A program made the position numbers and the translations under genes. This document shows positions 51,996-59,346 of a DNA stretch of 64,000 nucleotides, in pieces. This DNA is from Billgrantia gudaonensis (GTDB lineage Bacteria; Pseudomonadota; Gammaproteobacteria; Pseudomonadales; Halomonadaceae): assembly GCF_900100195.1 (NCBI RefSeq), contig NZ_FNES01000011.1:1-64000 (forward strand), read 5' to 3'. Numbering within the stretch: the stretch's first letter is position 1; each line of letters opens with the position of its first letter. Below the pieces are notes generated by a model, which did no database searches, was not told the origin of the DNA, and saw only the letters and a list, made by a program, of their open reading frames with translations.

Positions 51996-52250
51996 TCAAA
52001 GCAGAAGATCGCGCCTGCGTTGCTCGTACTCCTCGCGGTCGATCTCGCCGCGGGCATAGCGTTCTTGCAGAAGGTCCAGTGCCGTTGGCCGCTGTTGAGA
52101 CATGGCCTCGCCCCGGCCTCGGGTCATGCCACGCACGAGGAGAACGGCCAAGGCAATGACGGCGCCCCAGAACAACACCATCATGAGCCCGCCGAAGAGC
52201 ATATGCCCCCAGCCGTAATTCCCCATATACGCCATCATGTCGCCCCACAT
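51996..52250 (-). CDS. SHOCT-domain small membrane protein
   Basis: 84 residues: a Met/Gly/His-rich start (MWGDMMAYMGNYGWGHMLFG), one membrane segment (GLMMVLFWGAVIALAVLLVR), then a SHOCT module (ALDLLQERYARGEIDREEYE). The start at 52250 follows AGGAGGT. Proteins of this kind are common next to copper P-type ATPases, and the Met-rich periplasmic start could bind Cu(I). It is on the same strand, 100 bp before the ATPase. Confidence 0.85.
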   Translation of the reverse strand: MWGDMMAYMGNYGWGHMLFGGLMMVLFWGAVIALAVLLVRGMTRGRGEAMSQQRPTALDLLQERYARGEIDREEYEQRRRDLLL

Positions 52251-52649
52251 GGTCGGACCTCCTTTCATGTTGAATTACCCTGCCCTGATGTCAGGCTAAA
52301 ACCTGTGGGTAACCCAAGGATCAAGAAAAATAGAGGTGAAAGCATGCGGCTCTTGATCCCGGTCAGCTTTCGTCATCCTCGTTGGAATGGAATCACCACC
52401 GCAGGCATGCGTTGATGTGTGAATCCATGTTAGTGCCCCCCGCTCATCGTGAGTATTGCGTGAGGTATCGGCTAGCTTCCGCCACTGTCCCCAGCGAGGA
52501 ATAAACATCGGTACTCGCCGCTGATAGGCGCGAGATGTCGCTGCCAATTCCTTGGCAACATCGAGTATGGCCGGAAAAGCTGAAACAAGCCTGAATGGCT
52601 GCTTGGAGCGTTACATGTGTTGTCCATGGGGCCTGCCTCCCGCCGATTC
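52251..52649. other. intergenic region without a recognised gene
   Basis: 399 bp between the SHOCT and DUF5676 genes, presumably holding the promoter of the SHOCT-CopA unit. A short palindrome CCTGATGTCAGG is at 52284-52295. Frames read here have no known motif, and no CopR or ANR box was found. Confidence 0.5.
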
Positions 52650-52976
52650 TCACCGTCCAAAGCGTGTGGCAAAGAAGTTGTAGAGCGGGCCGAAGACCAG
52701 GGCGACGTACCAGCCGTAGCCGAAGCTTTCAGCCAGGCCCAGGAAGAAGCTTGACCAGCTCAACCAGGTGAAGCCAGGCAGCAGGCGAAGCCAGCTCTCA
52801 TACATCGCCTGGTCGGGAAACAGCAGGTCGAAGCCGACGCATAGGGTGAAGGTCACGGCCAGAAACAGCCCCAGGCTCATCCCGAGCGTGATCACGGGAA
52901 TCCGTGGCGTAGCCTGGACCGGCAAGCGGGTTCCGGAGCGAGGCTTGGCTGTCGACGGAACATCGGCATCAGGCAT
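52650..52976 (-). CDS. DUF5676-like small membrane protein
   Basis: 108 residues from ATG 52976. A polar N-terminus (MPDADVPSTAKPRSGTRLPV) is followed by two to three hydrophobic segments (VITLGMSLGLFLAVTFTLCV; WLSWSSFFLGLAESFGYGWY; VALVFGPLYNFF). The layout, with a short loop and an end in LYNFF, resembles DUF5676 proteins that accompany YHS-domain proteins in metal islands. The gene overlaps the stop of the YHS gene by 8 nt, so they are coupled. Function is unknown. Confidence 0.65.
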   Translation of the reverse strand: MPDADVPSTAKPRSGTRLPVQATPRIPVITLGMSLGLFLAVTFTLCVGFDLLFPDQAMYESWLRLLPGFTWLSWSSFFLGLAESFGYGWYVALVFGPLYNFFATRFGR

Positions 52977-53322
52977 CTTCGTTCTCCGGTTGGGTAGTAA
53001 AGTCCTTTGCTGCAGGTGCGAGATATTGTTCGGGCGCGGCCTCGAAGCGCTCCCGGCAGTCACGAGAGCAGAAGTAAAAGACGTGGCCATCGTGGACGCT
53101 CGGCTTGGCCCTTTCGGTTCTGACGGTCTTGCCGCAGACGGGATCGACGTCCTCGGCTGGCGGAATCCACTTCAGCCCCTCGGTGGCGTGTGGATCCTCT
53201 CGACTATCGTCGCCATGCTTGCTCCTGCCATGGCGGTGCCCCATGACGTGGGCACCACAGCCAAAGCGCATCATCAGAAAGAGGATCGCTGCCCAGATCA
53301 GGAAGTAAAACAGTGCGTTCAT
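52969..53322 (-). CDS. YHS-domain metal-binding protein
   Basis: 117 residues: an N-terminal membrane helix (ALFYFLIWAAILFLMMRFGC), a His-rich linker (GHRHGRSKHGDD) and a YHS domain (VDPVCGKTVRTERAKPSVHD then FYFCSRDCRERFEAAPEQYL), with Cys in positions typical of copper-binding YHS modules. It is first of a two-gene unit with the DUF5676-like gene. The likely role is copper binding at the inner membrane. Confidence 0.87.
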   Translation of the reverse strand: MNALFYFLIWAAILFLMMRFGCGAHVMGHRHGRSKHGDDSREDPHATEGLKWIPPAEDVDPVCGKTVRTERAKPSVHDGHVFYFCSRDCRERFEAAPEQYLAPAAKDFTTQPENEDA

Positions 53323-53513
53323 AAATGCCTCCTCGTGACTTCCGCTAAGCTGTACCCGATACCGAGCCCGCTGGCGTGCTTACGAATGTGCATGCGAAAG
53401 AGACTCTCCACGCACAGAGGCCACTCCGGCAGTTGCCTGGATCAATGTGGGGCGGGCACGGGTTTCTCCCGCACAGCCATGTCTGGAAGCGCGGGATCAG
53501 GGAGCGAGTCGAC

Positions 53514-53957
53514 TTAGACTCTGTAGCGTTGGGTCAAAAGGTAGACTGGAACCGAAGAGGGGGAGAGGAGAGCGCTTGGCCTGCCGCTGGCGGTGACAAC
53601 CCGGGGCGCTATGGCTGGGGCCGTCATGCTCAAAGGAAGAGGCTCGAAGTCCAAGTCCTGGCGCTCCAGGCGCAACAGGGCGCTGCCGACATTACGAGTG
53701 CCATGGCCATGGTGGCATCGCGGTTGAGGATAGTCTGCGTTGATGAACTCGATGTTCGAGTGCGCATCTGCGTGAGGCTCAACGCCAACCTGGCCAGACA
53801 CAGTAGAGGAGGGAGCATCTGCCGAGGAAGGGACATCTGCCATTGTGGCGGCGCTAGAGAGCAGTAGCACCATGCCCAGCAGGATGACCAGACCAAAGCG
53901 ATGCCACGCGGTGGCAGACCGCGAGGATTGCTTGGGAAATGACGCGTGCCTGGCCAT
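53514..53957 (-). CDS. exported CHHGH protein, paralogue 2, behind an ANR-type box
   Basis: 147 residues from ATG 53957 (MARHASFPKQSSRSATAWHR). A hydrophobic signal (FGLVILLGMVLLLSSAATMA) is followed by a His/Asp-rich stretch (EPHADAHSN), the CHHGH motif (PRCHHGHGTR) and the closing VPVYLLTQRYR. It shares both motifs with the 38109-38507 product. An upstream Met (53987) is excluded because it would lie before the inferred transcription start. A periplasmic metal-binding role is likely; no named family is recognised. Confidence 0.65.
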   Translation of the reverse strand: MARHASFPKQSSRSATAWHRFGLVILLGMVLLLSSAATMADVPSSADAPSSTVSGQVGVEPHADAHSNIEFINADYPQPRCHHGHGTRNVGSALLRLERQDLDFEPLPLSMTAPAIAPRVVTASGRPSALLSPSSVPVYLLTQRYRV

Positions 53958-54370
53958 GCGGCAGGGCTCCTGCAGAGTGATGTACATCTTACCCTAGCGC
54001 AGAATCGAATCCTGTCCATTGACATGGATCAAGATGGAGCTTGCCGTAAGCTGCAGTGGCCTCATTGAAGTGGTGACCTGGGCGAATGGCTGGGATGACT
54101 TTTACCATAGGTTATACCGTTTCGGCATGGATGTATGTTCAAAACTTTGGTCTTGGTTGGTTATTCGGCATGACACCAGCGCAGTATTAACTTCTTGAAT
54201 CCTTTGTACCGCTCTCATGCGTATCTGTTTTTTTACCCTTGATTCAAGGCCACATTTTGGAGGTGCAGCACTACGATGGAGACCGCCATGGGTCGACCCA
54301 GCTCGATCTTGACCTTTGGGCAGCCTCAAGGTTGTAAGCTGACGTAGAATGGATATGTAGGGAAAGGGCA
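53958..54370. other. divergent intergenic region
   Basis: 413 bp between the CHHGH gene (minus) and the MerR gene (plus). It holds the ANR-type promoter listed at 53991-54032. The rest has no recognised gene. Confidence 0.55.
53991..54032 (-). promoter_or_regulatory. FNR/ANR-type box and promoter of CHHGH gene 2
   Basis: TTGATCCATGTCAA (54032-54019 on the minus strand) differs from the FNR/ANR palindrome at one base. After 22 nt a TAGGGT -10 follows (53996-53991), the same spacing as at 38542-38583. The eight bases TGGACAGG right after the box are also identical. Confidence 0.7.
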
Positions 54371-54802
54371 ATGCGAGTCACAGAATTGGCTCGTGCTGGT
54401 GGCGTCTCTGCTGAAACGGTACGCCACTACACACGTGAGGGTCTGTTACGACCGCAACGGGATCCGTGCAATGGCTATCAACTTTACGATGAAGAGGCGC
54501 TAGGGCGACTTCGTTTCATTGATTGCCTTCGTTCGTTGGGAGTTGGTCTCCCGGCAATCAAGCAGATACTACATTGGGCGGATCAAGACAATCCTACGGT
54601 TGTCGATAGGTATACGCCGTTGGCTAATAAAGGTTGTCACATTCGCTTGCGGATTCGAGAGCTCCAGGCGATAGCGCAATGGCTGGAGAGCATTGAACAT
54701 GATGATGCACCCGATGATTCCAGCCTGAGGCAACTGATAGTAGCTTTGGGGTCGTCGGGGTCAGCGGACATCAAGGGTGATTCAGAAAGACGCCGTCAGT
54801 GA
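54371..54802 (+). CDS. MerR-family regulator without the usual metal cysteines
   Basis: 143 residues. The winged helix is clear (RVTELARAGGVSAETVRHYT, then REGLLRPQRDPCNGYQLYDE), followed by a long dimer helix. Cys33, Cys52 and Cys87 are present, but the C-terminal Cys pair of CueR/ZntR/CadR is missing, so a canonical metal site cannot be built. It could sense another signal or use other ligands (HDDAPDD). It stands alone, next to the third metal block; no MerR-type promoter was located for a target gene. Confidence 0.8.
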   Translation: MRVTELARAGGVSAETVRHYTREGLLRPQRDPCNGYQLYDEEALGRLRFIDCLRSLGVGLPAIKQILHWADQDNPTVVDRYTPLANKGCHIRLRIRELQAIAQWLESIEHDDAPDDSSLRQLIVALGSSGSADIKGDSERRRQ

Positions 54803-55307
54803 TGCGGAAGAGATGTTATGTCGGCAGGATCTTCTCTACTGATTATTCACTGCTGATGTCAGAGTTACTATATGCCAAACATGATTTTTAGTAGTTCGTA
54901 GATTCCCGTTGCCGAACGCTTAGCCGTTTTTAAACGTTGGTGGGGATATGTAAACAATCTCCATAATTTTATTTCTATTCGAATGTGAACAAGCCGCCAT
55001 GCGTGTGGCTCTGCCGCTTGACTGTGGTCGGCGGTGACGTAAGCTTGCTCTTGTAAGTGCCGCCCATGGCGGTCCGGTGGTCTCGACCGGCACCAACCGA
55101 GGCACCCCGGCACCCAGGCGTTTTGAGGGTGCGCCGCTTGGCGGTACGCCACCTCCCAAGGCCTCGCGCATCCCGAAACGAGGCCGCCCTCCCGGGGTGG
55201 ATGCAGCACCTCTTCCTCGGCACTCATGTGCCATCACCCACCAGGGGATCCACTTTCCCCGGTGGGGAAGGTGTGTCCCCTGTGTGCAATACCGCAGGAG
55301 ATACACC
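54803..55307. other. intergenic junction between cargo and ICE maintenance block
   Basis: About 505 bp. The first part (to about 54990) is AT-rich; the rest is very GC-rich with no convincing gene. A stem-loop at 55237-55266 lies in the leader of the next gene. The change in composition probably marks the border between metal cargo and ICE backbone. Confidence 0.5.
55237..55266 (+). repeat. leader hairpin before the 55308 gene
   Basis: CCCACC (55237-55242) pairs with GGTGGG (55261-55266), and GGGG (55244-55247) with CCCC (55257-55260), with a single bulged A. Confidence 0.6.
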
Positions 55308-55673
55308 ATGAAATCCTACGATATGTCGTCGCTGGCTTGTGACCATGGCTTTGTGGGCAAGGTTCGCATCAGCGAGCGGGCCATGGACGACTGCATGTAT
55401 GCCGCAGAGCACGTGGTCTCGGAGCATGGGGTCACTCCCCTCGAACGATTCCAAATGCTGCTGCAGAACGTGGCCAGCCAGCTTTCCGGGTACCCGGCAG
55501 GGACCCAGGCGGTGCGGCTGACTCACCATCGCATCCCGCCATGCGGGAACCCCCACCAGCCTCTGGCTCTCGAGCTCGAGGCCCTCGTGGTGCAGAACGA
55601 CCGTCAGCACGGTGACTACCTGCTGGTGGCTCGCCACGACGAGCTGAACCACTCGCTGCTAGCCGCCGCGTAA
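55308..55673 (+). CDS. ICE backbone hypothetical protein
   Basis: 121 residues from ATG 55308 (GCAGGAG site): MKSYDMSSLACDHGFVGKVR, a helical middle (MDDCMYAAEHVVSEHGVTPL) and LELEALVVQNDRQHGDYLLV. No signal peptide or membrane segment. The longer open frame upstream is ignored because its sequence is low-complexity GC-rich leader. It is the first gene of the maintenance block, before radC. The family is not recognised. Confidence 0.6.
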   Translation: MKSYDMSSLACDHGFVGKVRISERAMDDCMYAAEHVVSEHGVTPLERFQMLLQNVASQLSGYPAGTQAVRLTHHRIPPCGNPHQPLALELEALVVQNDRQHGDYLLVARHDELNHSLLAAA

Positions 55674-55696
55674 CCCTTCCTCACTACCCACCCCGA

Positions 55697-55714
55697 CCGG
55701 GACATCGCTCCCGG
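55697..55714 (+). repeat. leader hairpin before radC-like gene
   Basis: CCGGGA (55697-55702) and TCCCGG (55709-55714), 6-nt loop. Confidence 0.55.
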
Positions 55715-55750
55715 AGGGGGCGGTCTCGGTCATGTCCGGAGGTTCTGGTC

Positions 55751-56290
55751 ATGACACACACTTCAGCAGCTGTCCTCCCGGCAGATTCTCGCTACTCCCC
55801 ATCCAACGCGCCTCAGCTGTTCGTGCGCGACAGCGACGGCAACTACCTGGCGGCCCCCGATGACCGCGTCATCGATGCGGCGCGACAGGTGGTGGAGCGC
55901 TCCGTTTCCAAGGGCATGAAGCTCAACACACCCAATCGGGTACGTGAGTTTCTGTGGCTCAAGCTGGCCGGCTACGACCACGAGGTGTTCGGTGCCATCT
56001 TTATGGACACCCAGCACCGCGTGATCGAGTTCAGCGAGCTGTTCCACGGCACCCTCGACTCCGCCTCGGTCTATCCGCGGGAGGTGGTGAAGGCGGCGCT
56101 GCACCACAACGCTGGTGCAGTGATCTTCACCCACAATCACCCCAGCGGGGAGCCCGACCCGAGCGATGCGGACCGACGCATCACCCAGCGCCTCAAGGAG
56201 GCACTGGGTCTGATCGAAGTTCGCGTGCTCGACCACATCGTGGTCGGCGGTTCGGACTCGGTCTCCTTCGCGGAGCGAGGTTATCTCTGA
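55751..56290 (+). CDS. radC: RadC-like JAB-domain protein
   Basis: 179 residues. The JAB/MPN metalloprotease-like motif is complete: FTHNHPSGEPDPSDAD, with the upstream Glu in SELFHGTLDSASVYPREVVK. Chromosomal RadC has an extra N-terminal helix-hairpin-helix; this version keeps only the JAB part with a short N-terminus, as ICE and plasmid copies do. Its role in DNA metabolism or anti-defence is unproven. It is the second gene of the maintenance block. Confidence 0.9.
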   Translation: MTHTSAAVLPADSRYSPSNAPQLFVRDSDGNYLAAPDDRVIDAARQVVERSVSKGMKLNTPNRVREFLWLKLAGYDHEVFGAIFMDTQHRVIEFSELFHGTLDSASVYPREVVKAALHHNAGAVIFTHNHPSGEPDPSDADRRITQRLKEALGLIEVRVLDHIVVGGSDSVSFAERGYL

Positions 56291-56292
56291 CA

Positions 56293-56312
56293 CCTCGGGC
56301 CCTTGCCCGAGG
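56293..56312 (+). repeat. leader hairpin after radC-like gene
   Basis: CCTCGGGC (56293-56300), loop CCTT, GCCCGAGG (56305-56312). No T-run follows. Confidence 0.65.
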
Positions 56313-56383
56313 CCGCTTGGACGGGTGCCGACGCTGTCGGCCCCGTCAACTCTTTTCGCATCCTGTCGAACAGGAGTCTGGTG

Positions 56384-57007
56384 ATGATCAAGATCCCCGG
56401 GCGGCTCACCGTCCGCACCATTCATGGGCGCAACGGCCCCTTCAACGTGGGCCTGCTGGCGGCCTCGATCGGCGAATTCGTCATCAAGGACCCTCAGCTG
56501 GATCAGTTCAGCGAAGGGGTGTTTGAGGGCGAATTTCTGCTGATCGAGATTCGCCCGGCGAGCTACTTCGCCGGCGGACGGCTGGTCGTGGAGGTCCGCG
56601 CCAAGGTCGGCGAGATGCTGCTGACCGAGGATGGCATGCTGGTGACCCAGCATGGCCCGCGCTTCGACTCCGCTGAGGTGGACCCGCTGGAGGAGGAAGC
56701 CTCTCCTGCGCCTCCCGTGCCACCAGCCCCATCCACGCCTGTGCCGGGCGAGCCGACGGCTCCGCCTGTGCCATCGTCTCAGGGTGAAGCCGGCGTGGCG
56801 CCAGGCCCTCAAGCCCCAGAAGCCCACGCCGCTGGTCAGGAGACCCATCCCGATGCCGAGCTCTTCGGGCTTCTATGGCCCCTGGGGCAGAGCGTCAAGC
56901 TCGATCCCACCGTGGACCGAGCGCTGTTCCGCCGTCAGGTGAGTCGGCTGAAGGAATTGGGCTACCGATTCCAGGCGCCGACGCAGACCTGGCAAGCCGC
57001 TGCCTGA
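56384..57007 (+). CDS. DUF3275 family ICE protein
   Basis: 207 residues from ATG 56384 (CAGGAG site). The N-terminal domain (MIKIPGRLTVRTIHGRNGPF then NVGLLAASIGEFVIKDP; EGEFLLIEIRPASYFAGGRL) defines DUF3275, found only in ICEs and related islands. A Pro/Ala-rich linker (about residues 102-145) joins it to a small C-terminal helical domain (LFRRQVSRLKELGYRF). Role unknown; probably in element maintenance. Confidence 0.87.
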   Translation: MIKIPGRLTVRTIHGRNGPFNVGLLAASIGEFVIKDPQLDQFSEGVFEGEFLLIEIRPASYFAGGRLVVEVRAKVGEMLLTEDGMLVTQHGPRFDSAEVDPLEEEASPAPPVPPAPSTPVPGEPTAPPVPSSQGEAGVAPGPQAPEAHAAGQETHPDAELFGLLWPLGQSVKLDPTVDRALFRRQVSRLKELGYRFQAPTQTWQAAA

Positions 57008-57022
57008 GGCAGCCACTCCCCA

Positions 57023-57044
57023 CCGGGGCATCTCGATGCCCCGG
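57023..57044 (+). repeat. leader hairpin before the 57089 gene
   Basis: CCGGGGCAT (57023-57031), loop CTCG, ATGCCCCGG (57036-57044); 9-bp perfect stem. Confidence 0.7.
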
Positions 57045-57088
57045 GCTCGGGATGCCCCATCGATCTTCGTTAACCGATGGAGGCCATC

Positions 57089-57682
57089 ATGCCCGAGCTC
57101 TACACCCTCGATGAGTGCCTGGACCTGTACGCCGATGCGTTCTGCATTGGCCGGCAGCGCGAGTGCCTGTTCCTCTCCCTGTGGGGGCGGGATACAGCGC
57201 TGCAGGAGCTGCTGGCCAGGCTGACGCTGCCAACGGCAGATAATGGCCTGGACACCCTGCATCTCTGCCAGGGCGACACTCGCCACGCCATGGTCTTTGG
57301 CGACATGGACCGCTACTCCCGGCGCTCCGCCCGGCTGCGCCAGACGCGCTTCGGCACCCTGGTACACGTGTGGCTCTTCGACCAGCGCTGCATCACGCCG
57401 GATCGCGCCAACCTACACAGCATCGCCCTGCTCGACGACGAGGAGGGCACCTGCCCGGTGGATGACCAGCTGTGGCCTCGCGTGCGGGAGCTCTGCCCGC
57501 TGCCTCTGCTGGATCATTGGCAGGCGCCGATTATGACGCTGCTGCATGCCCAGCATGCGGTGCTTCCGGCCCCGTTCTCACAGGGGCCGATCCAGGCCTG
57601 GGAGATCTCCCTCGACGAGAACGCCCTGGCCCCACGCCTCAGCGGCATGATCCGCGCCGGCGTGCTCACCCCCGAGCTTTGA
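57089..57682 (+). CDS. ICE backbone hypothetical protein
   Basis: 197 residues from ATG 57089 (GATGGAGG site): MPELYTLDECLDLYADAFCI at the start, GDMDRYSRRSARLRQTRFGT in the middle and PIQAWEISLDENALAPRLSG at the end. Soluble, with no known motif. Neighbours (DUF3275 and DUF6094 genes) place it in the conserved maintenance region of PFGI-1-type ICEs. Confidence 0.65.
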   Translation: MPELYTLDECLDLYADAFCIGRQRECLFLSLWGRDTALQELLARLTLPTADNGLDTLHLCQGDTRHAMVFGDMDRYSRRSARLRQTRFGTLVHVWLFDQRCITPDRANLHSIALLDDEEGTCPVDDQLWPRVRELCPLPLLDHWQAPIMTLLHAQHAVLPAPFSQGPIQAWEISLDENALAPRLSGMIRAGVLTPEL

Positions 57683-57750
57683 GCTCTTGCTCCACCGCGG
57701 TGCGACCGTCCTGGCCGCGCCTACCATACCCAACCGACAGGAGGTGTCGC

Positions 57751-59253
57751 ATGGCACTGATGTTTCAGCGCATTGCGCGCAACTTCGCCAGGAATGGCTA
57801 CTTCCCCACGGACGAGGCGTCGATCGAGCGTGTGCTTCAGGCGCTCAGCCCGGCGAGCGCCGGCCGGATGCGGGTGCTCGACCCTTGTGCGGGGGAGGGT
57901 GCCGCCATCGCTGAGCTTGCGCACCACCTGGGGCGCGAACGCGTTCAGGCCTATGGCGTGGAGTATCACGCCGAGCGGGCCGCCTCGATACAAGGCCTGG
58001 TGGATAAGGGCCTGCAGGGGGACCTGATGGACACGGTGATCTCACCGCGCAGCGTCGGCTGCCTGTGGCTCAACCCGCCCTACGGCGACCTGCTGGCCGA
58101 CCACGCCGGCTATGAGCGCTATCAGGGCAAGGGGCGCAGGCGCCTGGAGAAGCTGTTCTACCAGCGCACCGTTGGCACCCTGCAGGTCGGGGGCGTGATG
58201 GTGTTGATCGTTCCCGACTACGCCTTGGACAAGGAGCTGACCGGCTGGCTGGTCAACCACTTCACCGAGCTGCGGGTCTTTCGCGCTGCCGTGGATGACT
58301 TCCAGCAGGTGGTGATCCTGGGCCGCCGGGTGCGACGCCGCGAGGCGCAGCGCAGTCAGGAGGTCAAGGCGATGCGCGCCCAGCTGCTACGCGTGGGAAG
58401 CAAGGAGGTCATACCCGAGGTGATCCCGGAGGTGTGGCCCTTCGAGCCCTACGTGGTACCGGCGGCTCAGGGCGAGCTGCGCCACTTTTATCGCGTGTCG
58501 CTCGATGCCGAGCAGCTGGCCGATGAGGTCGGGAAGCTGCAGGGGCTCTGGCCCGGGGTGGGCAGCGTGTTCGGGAAGACCGGCCTGTCGCCGCGTCCCC
58601 CAGTGCGCCGACTCTCCTCCTGGCATCTGGCCCTGTCGCTGGCGGCCGGGGCGATCTCCGGCGTGGTCACTGCGCCCAGCGGGCGCTGCCTGGTGGTCAA
58701 GGGCAACACCCACAAGGATAAGGTCGCCAAGACCGAGTTTACCGAGGGGGAGGATGGCTCCATCACCGAGACCCGCGTGCTCACCGACCGCTTTGTGCCG
58801 GTGATCCGCGCCTGGGAGATGACGCCAGACTCACCTCGTTGTGGGCAGCTTCTGACCATTACCTCGACGCCGGCGGCCAGTGATGGCGAACCGGACGCGG
58901 GTAGCACGGCGGAAGATGCCGGGCCAGATGATGCCCCTGCACCGCTCAACCAGGTCGCCGAGCGTGCCGCGAGGCCGGATCCACGTCGCTTCGATGTAGG
59001 ACGCGTGGTGATGACTCGGGCCGTCAACGAGTTGGTGGAGCGGGGCGAGGTCTCGCCCATGGCGCTACTTCGACGACACGTCACCGGCGACTGGGGTGAC
59101 GTGCCCGAAGAGGACCGCCAGAGCAATGAGCAGGCCCTGATTCACGGTGACAGGGTGCTCTCGTCCTACCGGATCGGTGAGTCGCTCACCGTCTGGATCA
59201 TTACCGAGGCGGACCGCAGCGTTACCACGCTGCTGCTGCCAGACGACTACTGA
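57751..59253 (+). CDS. DUF6094 protein with adenine-methyltransferase-like domain
   Basis: 500 residues. The N-terminal half is a SAM-dependent methyltransferase fold: RVLDPCAGEGAAIAELAHHL (motif I) and GCLWLNPPYGDLLADHAGYE with the NPPY catalytic motif of N6-adenine enzymes, then RRRLEKLFYQRTVGTLQVGG. The C-terminal half is ICE-specific (KTGLSPRPPVRRLSSWHLAL ... GRCLVVKGNTHKDK). It may methylate element DNA and protect it from host restriction; the target sequence is unknown. A GGAGGTG site precedes ATG 57751. Confidence 0.85.
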   Translation: MALMFQRIARNFARNGYFPTDEASIERVLQALSPASAGRMRVLDPCAGEGAAIAELAHHLGRERVQAYGVEYHAERAASIQGLVDKGLQGDLMDTVISPRSVGCLWLNPPYGDLLADHAGYERYQGKGRRRLEKLFYQRTVGTLQVGGVMVLIVPDYALDKELTGWLVNHFTELRVFRAAVDDFQQVVILGRRVRRREAQRSQEVKAMRAQLLRVGSKEVIPEVIPEVWPFEPYVVPAAQGELRHFYRVSLDAEQLADEVGKLQGLWPGVGSVFGKTGLSPRPPVRRLSSWHLALSLAAGAISGVVTAPSGRCLVVKGNTHKDKVAKTEFTEGEDGSITETRVLTDRFVPVIRAWEMTPDSPRCGQLLTITSTPAASDGEPDAGSTAEDAGPDDAPAPLNQVAERAARPDPRRFDVGRVVMTRAVNELVERGEVSPMALLRRHVTGDWGDVPEEDRQSNEQALIHGDRVLSSYRIGESLTVWIITEADRSVTTLLLPDDY

Positions 59254-59279
59254 CCGGCGCCCCGGGCGCCATTCCCCAC

Positions 59280-59300
59280 GGCGGGCCTTTCCAACCCGCC
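59280..59300 (+). repeat. leader hairpin before the helicase gene
   Basis: GGCGGG (59280-59285) pairs with CCCGCC (59295-59300) over a 9-nt loop. Confidence 0.55.
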
Positions 59301-59346
59301 AGGGGAGGGGAGTGTCCGCCGTTTTCTTGTGCACAAGGAGACGGAC

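Noticed and set aside
52444..52672. Minus-strand frames of 66-69 residues between SHOCT and DUF5676 genes
   Set aside because: No ribosome site or motif; a possible transposase likeness could not be supported.
54868..55309. Overlapping minus-strand frames of about 120-130 residues
   Set aside because: Low-complexity GC-rich leader DNA; no start signals or recognisable motif.
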